Positions 54,551 through 62,954 of a stretch of DNA of 64,000 nt are shown here, piece by piece; position 1 is the stretch's first letter; each line of letters opens with the position of its first letter. The stretch comes from Bog-257 sp963805985. GTDB lineage: Bacteria; Acidobacteriota; Terriglobia; Terriglobales; Acidobacteriaceae. Below the pieces are notes generated by a model that saw only the letters and a program-made list of their open reading frames with translations, ran no database searches and was not told the origin of the DNA. Location: assembly GCA_963805985.1 (NCBI GenBank), contig CAWDWG010000004.1:124001-188000 (forward strand), in the 5' to 3' direction. The position numbers and the translations under genes are program-made.

Positions 54551-56098
54551 TCACGCCCAAAACGTTCGGTCCAGCGTCCGGTACTGAATAGCCTCGGCGA
54601 TGTGGCCGGGCTCGATTACCTCGCTGCCGACCAGGTCGGCGACGGTGCGGGCGACTTTCAGGATGCGATCGTGGGCGCGGGCGCTCAGGCCCTGCTTCAT
54701 CATGGCGCGCTCCAGCAGGTGTTCGGAGTCGGTGCCCAGCTCACAGTATTTACGAATCTCGCGCGAGCCCATCTGGGCGTTGGCATAGATGCGCTCGCCC
54801 TCCGACTTGAAGCGCTGCAATTGCACCTCGCGGGCTTTGATCACCCGCGCGCGAATGTCGGCCGAGCTTTCCGGCACTGCTCCGCCGCGCAGCTCGCGAT
54901 AGTGCACCGACGGCACATCGATGTGGATGTCGATGCGATCGAGCAGTGGGCCGGAGATCTTCGAGACGTACCGCTGGATCATCATGGGCGTGCAATGGCA
55001 TTCGCGGCTGCGGTCGTTGAAGTAGCCGCAGGGGCAGGGGTTCATGGCGGCGACCAGCATGAATCGCGCCGGAAAGGTGAGCGACATGGCCGCGCGCGCG
55101 ATGGTGACGGTGCCGTCTTCCAGCGGCTGGCGCATCACTTCCAGGACGTTGCGCGGGAACTCGGGCAGCTCATCGAGGAAGAGCACGCCGTTGTGCGCGA
55201 GCGAGACTTCGCCCGGCCGCGGGATCATGCCGCCGCCGATCAGGCCGGCGTCGGAGATGGTGTGGTGCGGCGAGCGAAACGGCCGCGTGCCAACCAGGCC
55301 ACTGGTGGCGTCGAGCACGCCCGCCACGCTGTGAATCTTGGTTGTCTCGAGGGCTTCGTCGAAGGTGAGCGGCGGCAGCACGGTCGCCATGCGCTTGGCC
55401 AGCATGGTCTTGCCCGAGCCCGGCGGGCCGATCATCAGCAGATTGTGACCGCCGGCAGCGGCGATCTCGATGGCGCGCTTCGCCGTCTGCTGGCCACGCA
55501 CATCGCGGAAATCGACCGCGAAATTCTGCGATGTTTCCAGCAACGCGCGCGTGTCGACCTTGACCGGCTGGACGCCATTGCCGCTGTTCAGCAGCTGAAC
55601 TACTTCGATCAGCGAATGCACGGGATAGACGTCAACACCATCAACCAGCGCGGCTTCGCGGGCGTTCACTTCCGGCACGATCAGCTTGCGAATGTTATGG
55701 CTGCGCGCGGTGACGGCGATGGGCAAAGCCCCGCGCACGCCGCGCAGGCCGCCGTCGAGAGAGAGCTCGCCGACGAACAGCGCATCCGAAGGCGACTTGT
55801 TGTTGAGTCCGCCATAAGCGCCGAGAATTCCCAGCGCCATCGGCAGGTCGAATCCCGAGCCTTCTTTGCGAATGTCAGCAGGCGCGAGGTTGATGGTGGT
55901 CGTGGTTTGAGGAATGTCGTAGCCGCTGTTCTTCAGCGCGGAGCGGATGCGCTCGCGGCTCTCGCGCACGGTGGTGTCGGGCAGGCCGACCGTGCAGAAG
56001 GTGTCCTTGTCGGATTTGACGGGCGCGATATCGACCTCAACCTCGATGAGGCTGGCGTCGATGCCGTAGACCGCGGCGCTAAGAGTTTTGTAGAGCAT
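54551..56098 (-). CDS. YifB/ComM family Mg-chelatase-like AAA+ ATPase
   Basis: A 515-residue protein with an N-terminal Lon-like domain (LPDTTVRESRERIRSALKNSG, GEGSGFDLPMALG-like region) and a central Mg-chelatase AAA+ core: Walker A GPPGSGKTMLAKR and Walker B GVLFLDELPEF. A C-terminal Cys cluster (NPCPCGYFNDRSRECHC) completes it. ComM in other bacteria is a branch-migration helicase for natural transformation. All motifs are intact. Confidence 0.93.
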   Translation of the reverse strand: MLYKTLSAAVYGIDASLIEVEVDIAPVKSDKDTFCTVGLPDTTVRESRERIRSALKNSGYDIPQTTTTINLAPADIRKEGSGFDLPMALGILGAYGGLNNKSPSDALFVGELSLDGGLRGVRGALPIAVTARSHNIRKLIVPEVNAREAALVDGVDVYPVHSLIEVVQLLNSGNGVQPVKVDTRALLETSQNFAVDFRDVRGQQTAKRAIEIAAAGGHNLLMIGPPGSGKTMLAKRMATVLPPLTFDEALETTKIHSVAGVLDATSGLVGTRPFRSPHHTISDAGLIGGGMIPRPGEVSLAHNGVLFLDELPEFPRNVLEVMRQPLEDGTVTIARAAMSLTFPARFMLVAAMNPCPCGYFNDRSRECHCTPMMIQRYVSKISGPLLDRIDIHIDVPSVHYRELRGGAVPESSADIRARVIKAREVQLQRFKSEGERIYANAQMGSREIRKYCELGTDSEHLLERAMMKQGLSARAHDRILKVARTVADLVGSEVIEPGHIAEAIQYRTLDRTFWA

Positions 56099-56185
56099 GC
56101 GCGGGAGGGCATGCCTACCACGTGGCTAGGAATAACAGATTGCGGGCCGGCAGGGTGTGATTAGGCGCACGGAACGAGGTGATGA

Positions 56186-56227
56186 GCGCTTTGGCTCTTA
56201 GCCTTTGGCTCTTAGCTCTTAGCTTCA
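56186..56227. repeat. heptad repeats downstream of the start of the ComM-like gene
   Basis: Five 7-bp units alternating CTTTGGC and TCTTAGC. Confidence 0.7.
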
Positions 56228-56267
56228 GTTTCTGGCCACCGTTCTATAAAGTTTCACATCGTCAGCG

Positions 56268-56500
56268 CATCGTGCACGCGCCCAGGGCGCAAGATAAGAA
56301 AGCCCACCGCTTCAGCGGTGGGTAGACGACAAACAGATGGGAGCGCCAGGGGCGCGACATAATTAGCCCGAAGACGTATTTGGGATCGTAAGCCAGAGAC
56401 TGGGGGTGACGCTCGATATCGTTGTTTGTACCGCGCCCGAGGCGCTAGCCCGAAATTCCCCAGCCTACCCACCGCTGAAGCGGTGGGCTCTCGTATGCCG
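56268..56500. repeat. hairpin array
   Basis: Contains CCCACCGCTTCAGCGGTGGG and CCCACCGCTGAAGCGGTGGG, inverted copies of each other, plus smaller GGCGC stems (GCGCCAGGGGCGC, GCGCCCGAGGCGC). The whole 56099-57035 gap holds no supported gene. Confidence 0.75.
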
Positions 56501-56602
56501 CGCCCGAGGCGCGCGTTTGATGGCGCCCGAGTGGCCATACGTGAAGCCTGCACAGATGCTTGCTCAGAGGCAAGGGTCAGAGGCAAGGGCGCGGGGCTAG
56601 GT

Positions 56603-56640
56603 GCTCGGAGCTAAGAGCTAAAGGCTAAGAGCTGGCGGCT
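56603..56640. repeat. heptad repeats (GCTAANN)
   Basis: Five 7-bp units, GCTCGGA then GCTAAGA, GCTAAAG, GCTAAGA and GCTGGCG. Confidence 0.7.
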
Positions 56641-56897
56641 GAAAAAAATGAAGGGCGGAACCCTAGTCCGGAAGCGCAGCGCCCAGTTGCACATCCGATG
56701 CCGTGAGGCCAAGAATTCCGCCAACCCAAGAACGAAATGCTAAAGGAGGAATCGAACAAATCTAAGTATTGCCCATCGCCTTCCTGACACCGCTCGCTGC
56801 AGTACAGGATCTTGATGAACGAATTGTTGCATTCCATATCACGAATGCCAATGACACATGAGCGGTAGCGCACTACAACTTCAGTTGTAGAAGCGCA

Positions 56898-57014
56898 CTT
56901 AGCGCTTAGCAATTAGCGCTTGGCAGTCAGCTGGCAGTTAGCATCGGCGATCAGCAATCATGCTTTGGCTAAGTGCCAAGTGCTAACGGCTAATTGCCGA
57001 AGTGCTAAGTGCCG
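56898..57014. repeat. longest heptad repeat block
   Basis: About sixteen 7-bp units in a row, beginning CTTAGCG / CTTAGCA, drifting through GGCAGTT-like words, and ending in the reverse-complement sense (GTGCTAA, GTGCCAA). It abuts the promoter side of the MobA-like gene. Confidence 0.75.
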
Positions 57015-57035
57015 CATCTTTGGTATCTTGATTCC

Positions 57036-57701
57036 ATGCCCCTCTCGCCCAACATTTGCGGCGTGATCCTTTCGGCGGGATTTTCCAGCCGCATGGGTCG
57101 CGACAAGGCGCTGCTTCCCTGGCCTCCCGTGCCCGAAGGCGCGCCGGCGGCGAATACTTTTCTCGGCGCGACCATCGATCTGCTGCAGATTTACAGCGAG
57201 CTGGTCATCGTCGTCGCAGGCAAGAATGAGCCGCACATCATGCCGGTGGTCTACGCGCACGGCGGCTTCCTGGTGGTCAATCGCCAACCCGAGCGCGGAC
57301 AGTTCAGTTCGCTGCAGGTGGGCCTGCAGGAGGTGATGAATCATGGGCGAGACGCGGCGCTCATTTCGCTGATCGACCGGCCGCCGGTGCTGCCGCGCAC
57401 GGTGAAGGCGCTGCGCGAAGCGTTTCTCTACGCCGATGCCGATGTCTGGGGCGTGGTGCCGGAAGTGAAGCGCGGCGACGAGACCATCCACGGACATCCC
57501 ATCCTGATCGGTCGCGAGCTGATCACGGCCTTCCTCAGCGCGCCGGTGACCGCAACTGCGCGCGCCATCGAGCACCAGTATCAGCAACACATTCAGTACA
57601 TCCCGGTAGACGATCCGCGGCTGGCGATGAACGTCGACACACCGGAAGATTACGCGCGGCTCACGACTGGCGAAGCGATGATTGCGGAGAAGCTGGTTTG
57701 A
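57036..57701 (+). CDS. MobA-like nucleotidyltransferase
   Basis: A 221-residue NTP transferase of the MobA/MocA type. It has the N-terminal NTP loop GVILSAGFSSRMGRDKALLPW (6-26), a central acidic metal site (LIDRPPVLP, in place of the usual D-x-P), and NVDTPEDYARL at the end. MocA-like enzymes attach CTP or GTP to the molybdenum cofactor; other members modify sugars. Asp in LIDRP is retained. The HAD gene starts within its stop codon. Confidence 0.85.
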   Translation: MPLSPNICGVILSAGFSSRMGRDKALLPWPPVPEGAPAANTFLGATIDLLQIYSELVIVVAGKNEPHIMPVVYAHGGFLVVNRQPERGQFSSLQVGLQEVMNHGRDAALISLIDRPPVLPRTVKALREAFLYADADVWGVVPEVKRGDETIHGHPILIGRELITAFLSAPVTATARAIEHQYQQHIQYIPVDDPRLAMNVDTPEDYARLTTGEAMIAEKLV

Positions 57702-58453
57702 GTTCGCCTGCTCCGAGGCAGTTCGTTGACTCTGTGCTCGCGCTGCGGCCGTCGATCGCCGTCTTCGACTGCGACGGCACGCTGTGGAGCGGCGACGCCG
57801 GCGCCGACTTCTTCTACTGGGAGATCGAGCGCGGGCTGGTGAGCCGCGAGATGGGCGAGTGGGCGCGCTCGCGCTACGAAGACTACAAGTCCGGCATCAT
57901 TGGCGAGGAGCGGATGTGCGGCGAGATGGTCACCATCAATCGCGGCGTCTCACACGAACGGCTGCAGCGCGCGGCGGAGGAATTCTTCGACGAAGTGGTC
58001 GGCCATCGCATCTTTCCCGAGTTGCAGGAACTAACTAACCGGTTAGTCAATCAGGGCTGCGAGCTCTGGGCTGTCTCCTCGACCAACAATTGGGTCGTGG
58101 AAGTCGGAGCTGCGCGATTCGGAATTCCCGTGCAGCGGGTGCTGGCCGCGTGCGTCCACATCGAGAATGGCACCGCCAGCGACCGTCTGATTCGCGTGCC
58201 AACGGATGAACTGAAGGCGGCCGTGATTCGCGAGGTCATCGGCAAACCGATGGAAGCGGTCTTCGGCAACTCGATTCACGACCAGGCGATGCTGGAGATG
58301 GCGAAGTGGCCGTTCGTGCGTGAACCCCAATCCCGACCTGGAGCAGCTCGCACGCGAACGGGGATGGACGGTGTATTGGCCGGAGGGTGCGAGGGGGTAG
58401 GGATCAGGGGCTGGGGGTCGGTGCAACTGCTGTTGACAATCCGGCTATACTGA
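57698..58453 (+). CDS. HAD-superfamily phosphatase, 3' end frameshifted
   Basis: A PSPase-like HAD hydrolase: catalytic DCDGTLWSGD (24-33), SSTNNW for motif II, and GNSIHDQAML for the acidic motif. Start TTG 57698 overlaps the previous stop. After WPFV (58318) the current frame becomes low-quality (REPQSRPGAART...). In the next frame the sequence reads V-N-P-N-P-D-L-E-Q-L-A-R-E-R-G-W-T-V-Y-W and stops at 58398-58400, just what the family shows. A single base inserted near 58319 explains it, so the real end is probably 58400. The substrate is unknown. Confidence 0.85.
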   Translation: MSSPAPRQFVDSVLALRPSIAVFDCDGTLWSGDAGADFFYWEIERGLVSREMGEWARSRYEDYKSGIIGEERMCGEMVTINRGVSHERLQRAAEEFFDEVVGHRIFPELQELTNRLVNQGCELWAVSSTNNWVVEVGAARFGIPVQRVLAACVHIENGTASDRLIRVPTDELKAAVIREVIGKPMEAVFGNSIHDQAMLEMAKWPFVREPQSRPGAARTRTGMDGVLAGGCEGVGIRGWGSVQLLLTIRLY

Positions 58454-58459
58454 CGGCGA

Positions 58460-60031
58460 ATGCGCCTCCGTCTAAGAAGCGGGATCTGGCTCATGCTTCT
58501 TGTGCCGCTCGCCGCGACCGCCCAGCAAGCTCAACCATCGGACGCGGACGCCGCTCCACCTGACATCCCTAAGTTTTACTCCGAGTCGCGTCAGATTCTG
58601 GTTGAGACTACCGTCTGGGACAAAGACAAGACCGACGCATCCTGGATTCCGCAAGCCGTCGCGACACATTCCTTTGCAAAGGACTCCTTCACCATGCATC
58701 CGCCAGTCCCAGGCCTGGCTGCCAAGGATTTTCACGTCTTTGAGAATGGGGTGGAACAAAGAATCAACTACTTCAGGGAAACCGATTCACCAGCGGTGAA
58801 TGTCTCGAAAGAATGGTTTTTCCTGCCTCAATATTTTGGAACATGGGGATTTTTCCAGAATGGAGTGTCACTCGTTCCTCCGACGGCGAGGTACTTGATC
58901 GGCTATGTTCCGGCGGCGCTGAAGGTAGCCGAGTGTCGCACCATACGCGTGACAGCCGGCAATTATGCCGTGGAGTTGAATCGTCAGAAGTATTGCGCCT
59001 CGAAAGATGTCCAAACCGATGAGACCGCCGAGGGGAAGAAGATTGCTGCCAAGATGCGGGACTTTGCGACTTCCGGGAAATCCGGTTCGTTTCCGGTTTC
59101 ACTGCAGGCTTTCACCTTTTGGTCTTCCGGCGTTCTGTCGCTCCTCGGGGAGAGTTCGCCAGGAGCGCATCCGCCCGAGCAGCAGCCTTCCGGGCAATAC
59201 AAATATGTGGTCGAAGTCCACGATGCCAAAGCGCCGGCTGTAGTGCAATTGGCAACGAGCTTTGCCGGGCCATTAAGCTGGCCTTCTCCATGTCCGAAAG
59301 ACAATCCGACCCTCCGCGTCCTTGCCGTCGCGTACAGGGCCGGCGAGCCTGCGAAGGAACTTTGGGGCATTTACCCATGTCAGACGATGGGTGACTTCGC
59401 ACATCCGGGACTGAAAGGCGCCGAACTGGAGCGTCTCAGGGTCGAGATCCCTAATCGCTTCGATTCGCAGATAAACTTACAACCCGGCGATTATGACCTG
59501 CATGTGGTGGTCAGCGACGGTAAGAATCTTGGGCAGGCGCGAGTGCCTCTCCACGTTCAGCCGCTCGATCCGCAGCGCCTGATGGTTAGCGACCTCGTTC
59601 TAGCCGGCGTAGTTCGGCATGCCGGGTGGGTACTGTTGGAAGCCGCTTCGCTGACCCCAGAACCGGTCGTTCCAAGTCCTCTCGTCAGCAAAGGCTCGCA
59701 ATACTTCCCGGACTCCGACAAGGAGATCCTCCTCCAGAAACACACGCCACTGTACTTCTATTTCGAAATTTACCAGCCACAGGGCGGCGCGCAGGGAAAG
59801 GAAATCGATTACCGCTGGCGGATCACCAATCAGAAAGACGGGTCAGTTGTGATGAACTCCGACCCGGCGAGCGCGGCTGACTGGCTTGTGCCCGGAAGCA
59901 CCGTCGTTCCGATTGGATTGAAAGTCGATGCGGACAAGCTGCCAAAAGGCAACTACAAGCTTGAGGTACAGGCTTCCGATTCGGCGGGACGAGAATCGGC
60001 GTGGCGGGCAGCCGAATTCAAAATCAAATGA
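58460..60031 (+). CDS. secreted protein with VWA-protein-like head
   Basis: A 523-residue exported protein. It has a signal peptide (LMLLVPLAATAQ), an N-terminal module with GLAAKDFHVFENGVEQRINYF that resembles the start of acidobacterial VWFA-domain proteins, but no VWA domain follows. The rest is beta-rich with IRVTAGNYAVELNRQKYC, PGDYDLHVVVSDGKNLGQARVPL, and a C-terminal Ig-like end (LPKGNYKLEVQASDSAGRESAWR). Function unknown. Co-directional with the TonB-like gene 14 bp downstream. Confidence 0.78.
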   Translation: MRLRLRSGIWLMLLVPLAATAQQAQPSDADAAPPDIPKFYSESRQILVETTVWDKDKTDASWIPQAVATHSFAKDSFTMHPPVPGLAAKDFHVFENGVEQRINYFRETDSPAVNVSKEWFFLPQYFGTWGFFQNGVSLVPPTARYLIGYVPAALKVAECRTIRVTAGNYAVELNRQKYCASKDVQTDETAEGKKIAAKMRDFATSGKSGSFPVSLQAFTFWSSGVLSLLGESSPGAHPPEQQPSGQYKYVVEVHDAKAPAVVQLATSFAGPLSWPSPCPKDNPTLRVLAVAYRAGEPAKELWGIYPCQTMGDFAHPGLKGAELERLRVEIPNRFDSQINLQPGDYDLHVVVSDGKNLGQARVPLHVQPLDPQRLMVSDLVLAGVVRHAGWVLLEAASLTPEPVVPSPLVSKGSQYFPDSDKEILLQKHTPLYFYFEIYQPQGGAQGKEIDYRWRITNQKDGSVVMNSDPASAADWLVPGSTVVPIGLKVDADKLPKGNYKLEVQASDSAGRESAWRAAEFKIK

Positions 60032-60045
60032 AGAGTCGAAGGTAA

Positions 60046-61185
60046 ATGTTGACGCGAATTAACAAGCTGTTTCTCTCTTCCGTACTGGTTGCCGGCATGC
60101 TCTCTGCTGCGGCTTTCGCCGGCTCGGAACCGAGTCCCCAGGAGTTGCTTGCCAAGTCATTTCAACAAGCCAATCTCTGGAATCAGGGGCCGGTCAAGCT
60201 GGTGGCCAAAATGCGCAGGCCAGCTGCCAACGGCCAGGAACTGAATCGGCAACTTACCGTCTACTGGGCCGGACCGGAAAAGTGGCGTGCGGAGTGGAGC
60301 GATCCCCATCTTCAGCAGACCACCATCCTCAACCATGGCAAGTTGTCGTACGTCAGTAATCGGCCTAACTTGCCGTGGTCCACGATCTGGTTCGAGGCCG
60401 CTCTCGCCGCCCTCGACGGTGGCCCGCCCGCCGGGCCTTATCTCTTGCCGCCGCTAGCCTATGAGAACGCCAAGCTGCATGCCTCCAAAAAGAAGGTCAA
60501 TGGAACCGAAGCTCGGTGCGTGGCGTTCGGCGAGCCTAAGACCACCCTGTGCATCGACCCCGCCAGCGGGCATCTGCTCACGGCCGAGGGTGAGCTGGGC
60601 AGCTTCGAGTACAGCAACTACACCACTGTCGGCAGCAACTCCTATCCGGGAACCGTGAAAGTCAGCTACTTAGCCACTAGCCTCGAGGGTGAAGACTACT
60701 TCTACAACAACGGCGTCGCCTATCCGCAAAACCGGCAGGTCATTTCCGAAAAGACCCCGATAGAAGAGGCCCAACTGACCGTGACCCGCGATGAGCAGTT
60801 TCCTGATTCCCTCTTCACGGTACCCGAAAAAAGCACCACCGTGGACTTCGCCTCCTGCGCCGACCTGGCCACCAATTTCACCGCTCCCCGCCTCGATAAG
60901 TCCGTCAAGGCCGAGAGGCCCAAGGCTGCGGTCGAGGCCCACACGTACGGCATCGTATGGGTGCTGGCCGCTGTGGGCAAAGACGGCTCAGTGCAAGGAA
61001 CCAAAGTGTTGGGAGGCCCTCGCGAATTGAGAACCGCCGTCACCAACGCCGTGCAGGGATACAAATACAGCCCCTATCTGCGCTGCGGACAAGCCGTAGA
61101 GTTTCGGCAGGTGGTGGGGGTCGACTTCAAGCCGCCCGCGCCGATGGTTTATAACTATCAGCCCCCACAGCTCACTTATCCATGA
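60046..61185 (+). CDS. TonB-like exported protein
   Basis: A 379-residue protein with a signal peptide (LLSAAAFAGSEPSP region), a middle domain of lipoprotein-carrier-like appearance, and a C-terminal TonB-type domain (IVWVLAAVGKDGSVQGTKVLGGPRELRTAVTNAVQGYKYSPYL). It lacks the usual TonB N-terminal membrane anchor plus Pro-rich spacer, so it is better called an exported TonB-fold protein. Cys pairs (ADLATNFT.., YLRCGQ) could form a disulfide. Confidence 0.78.
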   Translation: MLTRINKLFLSSVLVAGMLSAAAFAGSEPSPQELLAKSFQQANLWNQGPVKLVAKMRRPAANGQELNRQLTVYWAGPEKWRAEWSDPHLQQTTILNHGKLSYVSNRPNLPWSTIWFEAALAALDGGPPAGPYLLPPLAYENAKLHASKKKVNGTEARCVAFGEPKTTLCIDPASGHLLTAEGELGSFEYSNYTTVGSNSYPGTVKVSYLATSLEGEDYFYNNGVAYPQNRQVISEKTPIEEAQLTVTRDEQFPDSLFTVPEKSTTVDFASCADLATNFTAPRLDKSVKAERPKAAVEAHTYGIVWVLAAVGKDGSVQGTKVLGGPRELRTAVTNAVQGYKYSPYLRCGQAVEFRQVVGVDFKPPAPMVYNYQPPQLTYP

Positions 61186-61337
61186 TGTTTTCCGCGCGTC
61201 ACAATGACTCGAACAATGGCCTGGGCTGGGGCGCGGGTGCGAAGAAGTGCCATCAAACCGCAGGCTATCGGCTTGGCGCAGTCCTTAGATAGCGATCGAA
61301 AAAGCCGCGCGCGTAATCGTTCAGCACGGTTAGGGTG

Positions 61338-61853
61338 TCAGTCCAACTCGGCGAAGATCACCGCCAGATCGACGCCGATGGGTGAGCTCTCGATCTTGAA
61401 GGACTGGGTTTCGAGCCAGCTGCCGGTGGAACAGTCGAAGCCGCGGCGGGTTTGCGGGTTCACCACCCAGATGTGTGGGATGCCCATATTGCGGTAATCG
61501 TCGATCCGCTGCGCGTACCGTGAAATGCGGTCTTCCGGCGAAATAATCTCGACAACTGCCAATGGGGGTTGTTGTTTGAGCTGGTGGATCGGATGCCGGC
61601 GAGAAGAAAGGCCGACATCGGCTACGCGAAATCGGGTTGCGGTGATCTGTAGGCGAATTTCAGGCAAGACCCAGATGTCCCATACCTTTGCATGAGCGCG
61701 AAACCACTCAATGAGCGCGCCCTGTACCACAGCGTGTTCTGGTTCCCCTAAGTTGCGCTCCTGTAGCTCCCCGTCGATGTAGTCGGAATCGGGGTGATAG
61801 GTAGTCTGCAAATACTGATCAACGGTCACTGCCGGCTGGGTCGTCGTGGCCAT
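61338..61853 (-). CDS. Uma2-type restriction-fold protein
   Basis: A 171-residue Uma2/DUF820 family protein with the PD-(D/E)xK-like core: YIDGELQERN near the N-terminus, ADVGLSSRR, then VVEIISPEDR and YRNMGIPHIWVVNPQTR. Uma2 proteins are widespread as stand-alone putative nucleases of unknown role. The catalytic residues D-ExI look present. It starts 21 bp before the NuoB stop on the same strand. Confidence 0.85.
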   Translation of the reverse strand: MATTTQPAVTVDQYLQTTYHPDSDYIDGELQERNLGEPEHAVVQGALIEWFRAHAKVWDIWVLPEIRLQITATRFRVADVGLSSRRHPIHQLKQQPPLAVVEIISPEDRISRYAQRIDDYRNMGIPHIWVVNPQTRRGFDCSTGSWLETQSFKIESSPIGVDLAVIFAELD

Positions 61854-61874
61854 CGCATTCCTCCGAAAAATCCC

Positions 61875-62480
61875 TTACGCGGTTTCCAAATTCAGCGCGC
61901 GCTTAAACGATCCGTGATCGTTCTTGATCTTTTCCTGCAGCAGCATAATCGCGTAGATCAACTGTTCGGGGCGGGGCGGGCAGCCGGGCACGTAGACGTC
62001 GACCGGGATCCACTGATTGACGCCCTGCACCAGCGCGTAATTATTGAAGACGCCGCCGGAGGTTGCGCACGCGCCCATCGAGATGACCCACTTGGGCTCG
62101 GGCATCTGCTCGTAGAGCTCGCGGATGACGGGCGCCATCTTCTGCGAGACTCGGCCGGCGATGATCATCAGATCCGATTGCCGCGGCGAGGGGCGAAACA
62201 CTTCGGCGCCGAAGCGCGCGATATCGAAGCGCGATGCGCCCATCGACATCATCTCGATGGCGCAGCAGGCGAGGCCGAAGGTCATGGGCCAGATGGAATT
62301 GCGGCGCACCCAATTGACCACCGCGTCCATCGATGCCATCACGATGCCTTCGTGCTGCTGCTCGCCGAACATGGCGCGCACCACGGTGCGGCGGTTCTCC
62401 TCCGAGCCCAGCAGGTTGTCGTAGCGCTCGTGGCCGGTCTCAGGGTTGTCGAAGTGTGGAAGCTTATGTTCGGGTGCCAT
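61875..62480 (-). CDS. nuoB: NADH-quinone oxidoreductase subunit B
   Basis: A 201-residue NuoB, which carries iron-sulfur cluster N2 of complex I. The four cluster ligands are in GLACCAIEMM, ISMGACATSGG and VPGCPPRPE. Start ATG 62480 gives the usual short N-terminus; a longer start adds 13 residues without support. No other nuo gene is in the window, so it is an isolated copy. An upstream nuo operon elsewhere is expected. Confidence 0.95.
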   Translation of the reverse strand: MAPEHKLPHFDNPETGHERYDNLLGSEENRRTVVRAMFGEQQHEGIVMASMDAVVNWVRRNSIWPMTFGLACCAIEMMSMGASRFDIARFGAEVFRPSPRQSDLMIIAGRVSQKMAPVIRELYEQMPEPKWVISMGACATSGGVFNNYALVQGVNQWIPVDVYVPGCPPRPEQLIYAIMLLQEKIKNDHGSFKRALNLETA

Positions 62481-62559
62481 CTTGTTTCTATTATCCCACT
62501 TTTCCGCCGGCAGGCGCACGGCCAGCAGGGCAGCGGTTCGAGCTAATTCCAGCTATGGT

Positions 62560-62720
62560 GCAGGGTGGAGCACGCCTTCGAGGCGTGCATAAACGGTCGC
62601 ATTTCAAAAACGCGCTTTAGCGCCTGAGGTAATCCGTACCATTACCTCAGCGGTTAAAGCCGGATCCCAGTAGAGCGTCCCACTTGCACGATTGGAAGGC
62701 GTGCTCCACCCCACGCAGAA
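62560..62720. repeat. hairpin array upstream of the gloVer gene
   Basis: GGAGCACGCCTTC and GAAGGCGTGCTCC at the two ends form a long-range inverted repeat, and inside lie GCGCTTTAGCGC and TACCTCAGCGG-type stems. The same words (CGCTTTAGCGCCTGAGGTAA) occur at 46747-46770. From 62721 to 62954 nothing else is recognised. Confidence 0.75.
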
Positions 62721-62954
62721 TCTCAACCTGATGCCGCCGGGAACAGTTCTACATTCAATACCGGGTCCCTCGTGAGCGTTGCGCATCACGCTCCCCATGA
62801 CATCAGACCGTTGCCGAATTCGGACTCAGGAAAAGAAAATGCTCGCCTCTATCGCCGGGAAAGTATATAGTTTGGCGCTATCGTGGTAATCTCTGCCGGC
62901 CAGCCGGTCTAATTTATCAAGGGTTCTGTAGCGAAATAAGGAGGAAGACTGTTC

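Noticed and set aside
54521..56164. 547-residue plus-strand ORF opposite the ComM-like gene
   Set aside because: Antisense shadow of a clear AAA+ gene; rich in Ala, His, Arg and with no family resemblance.
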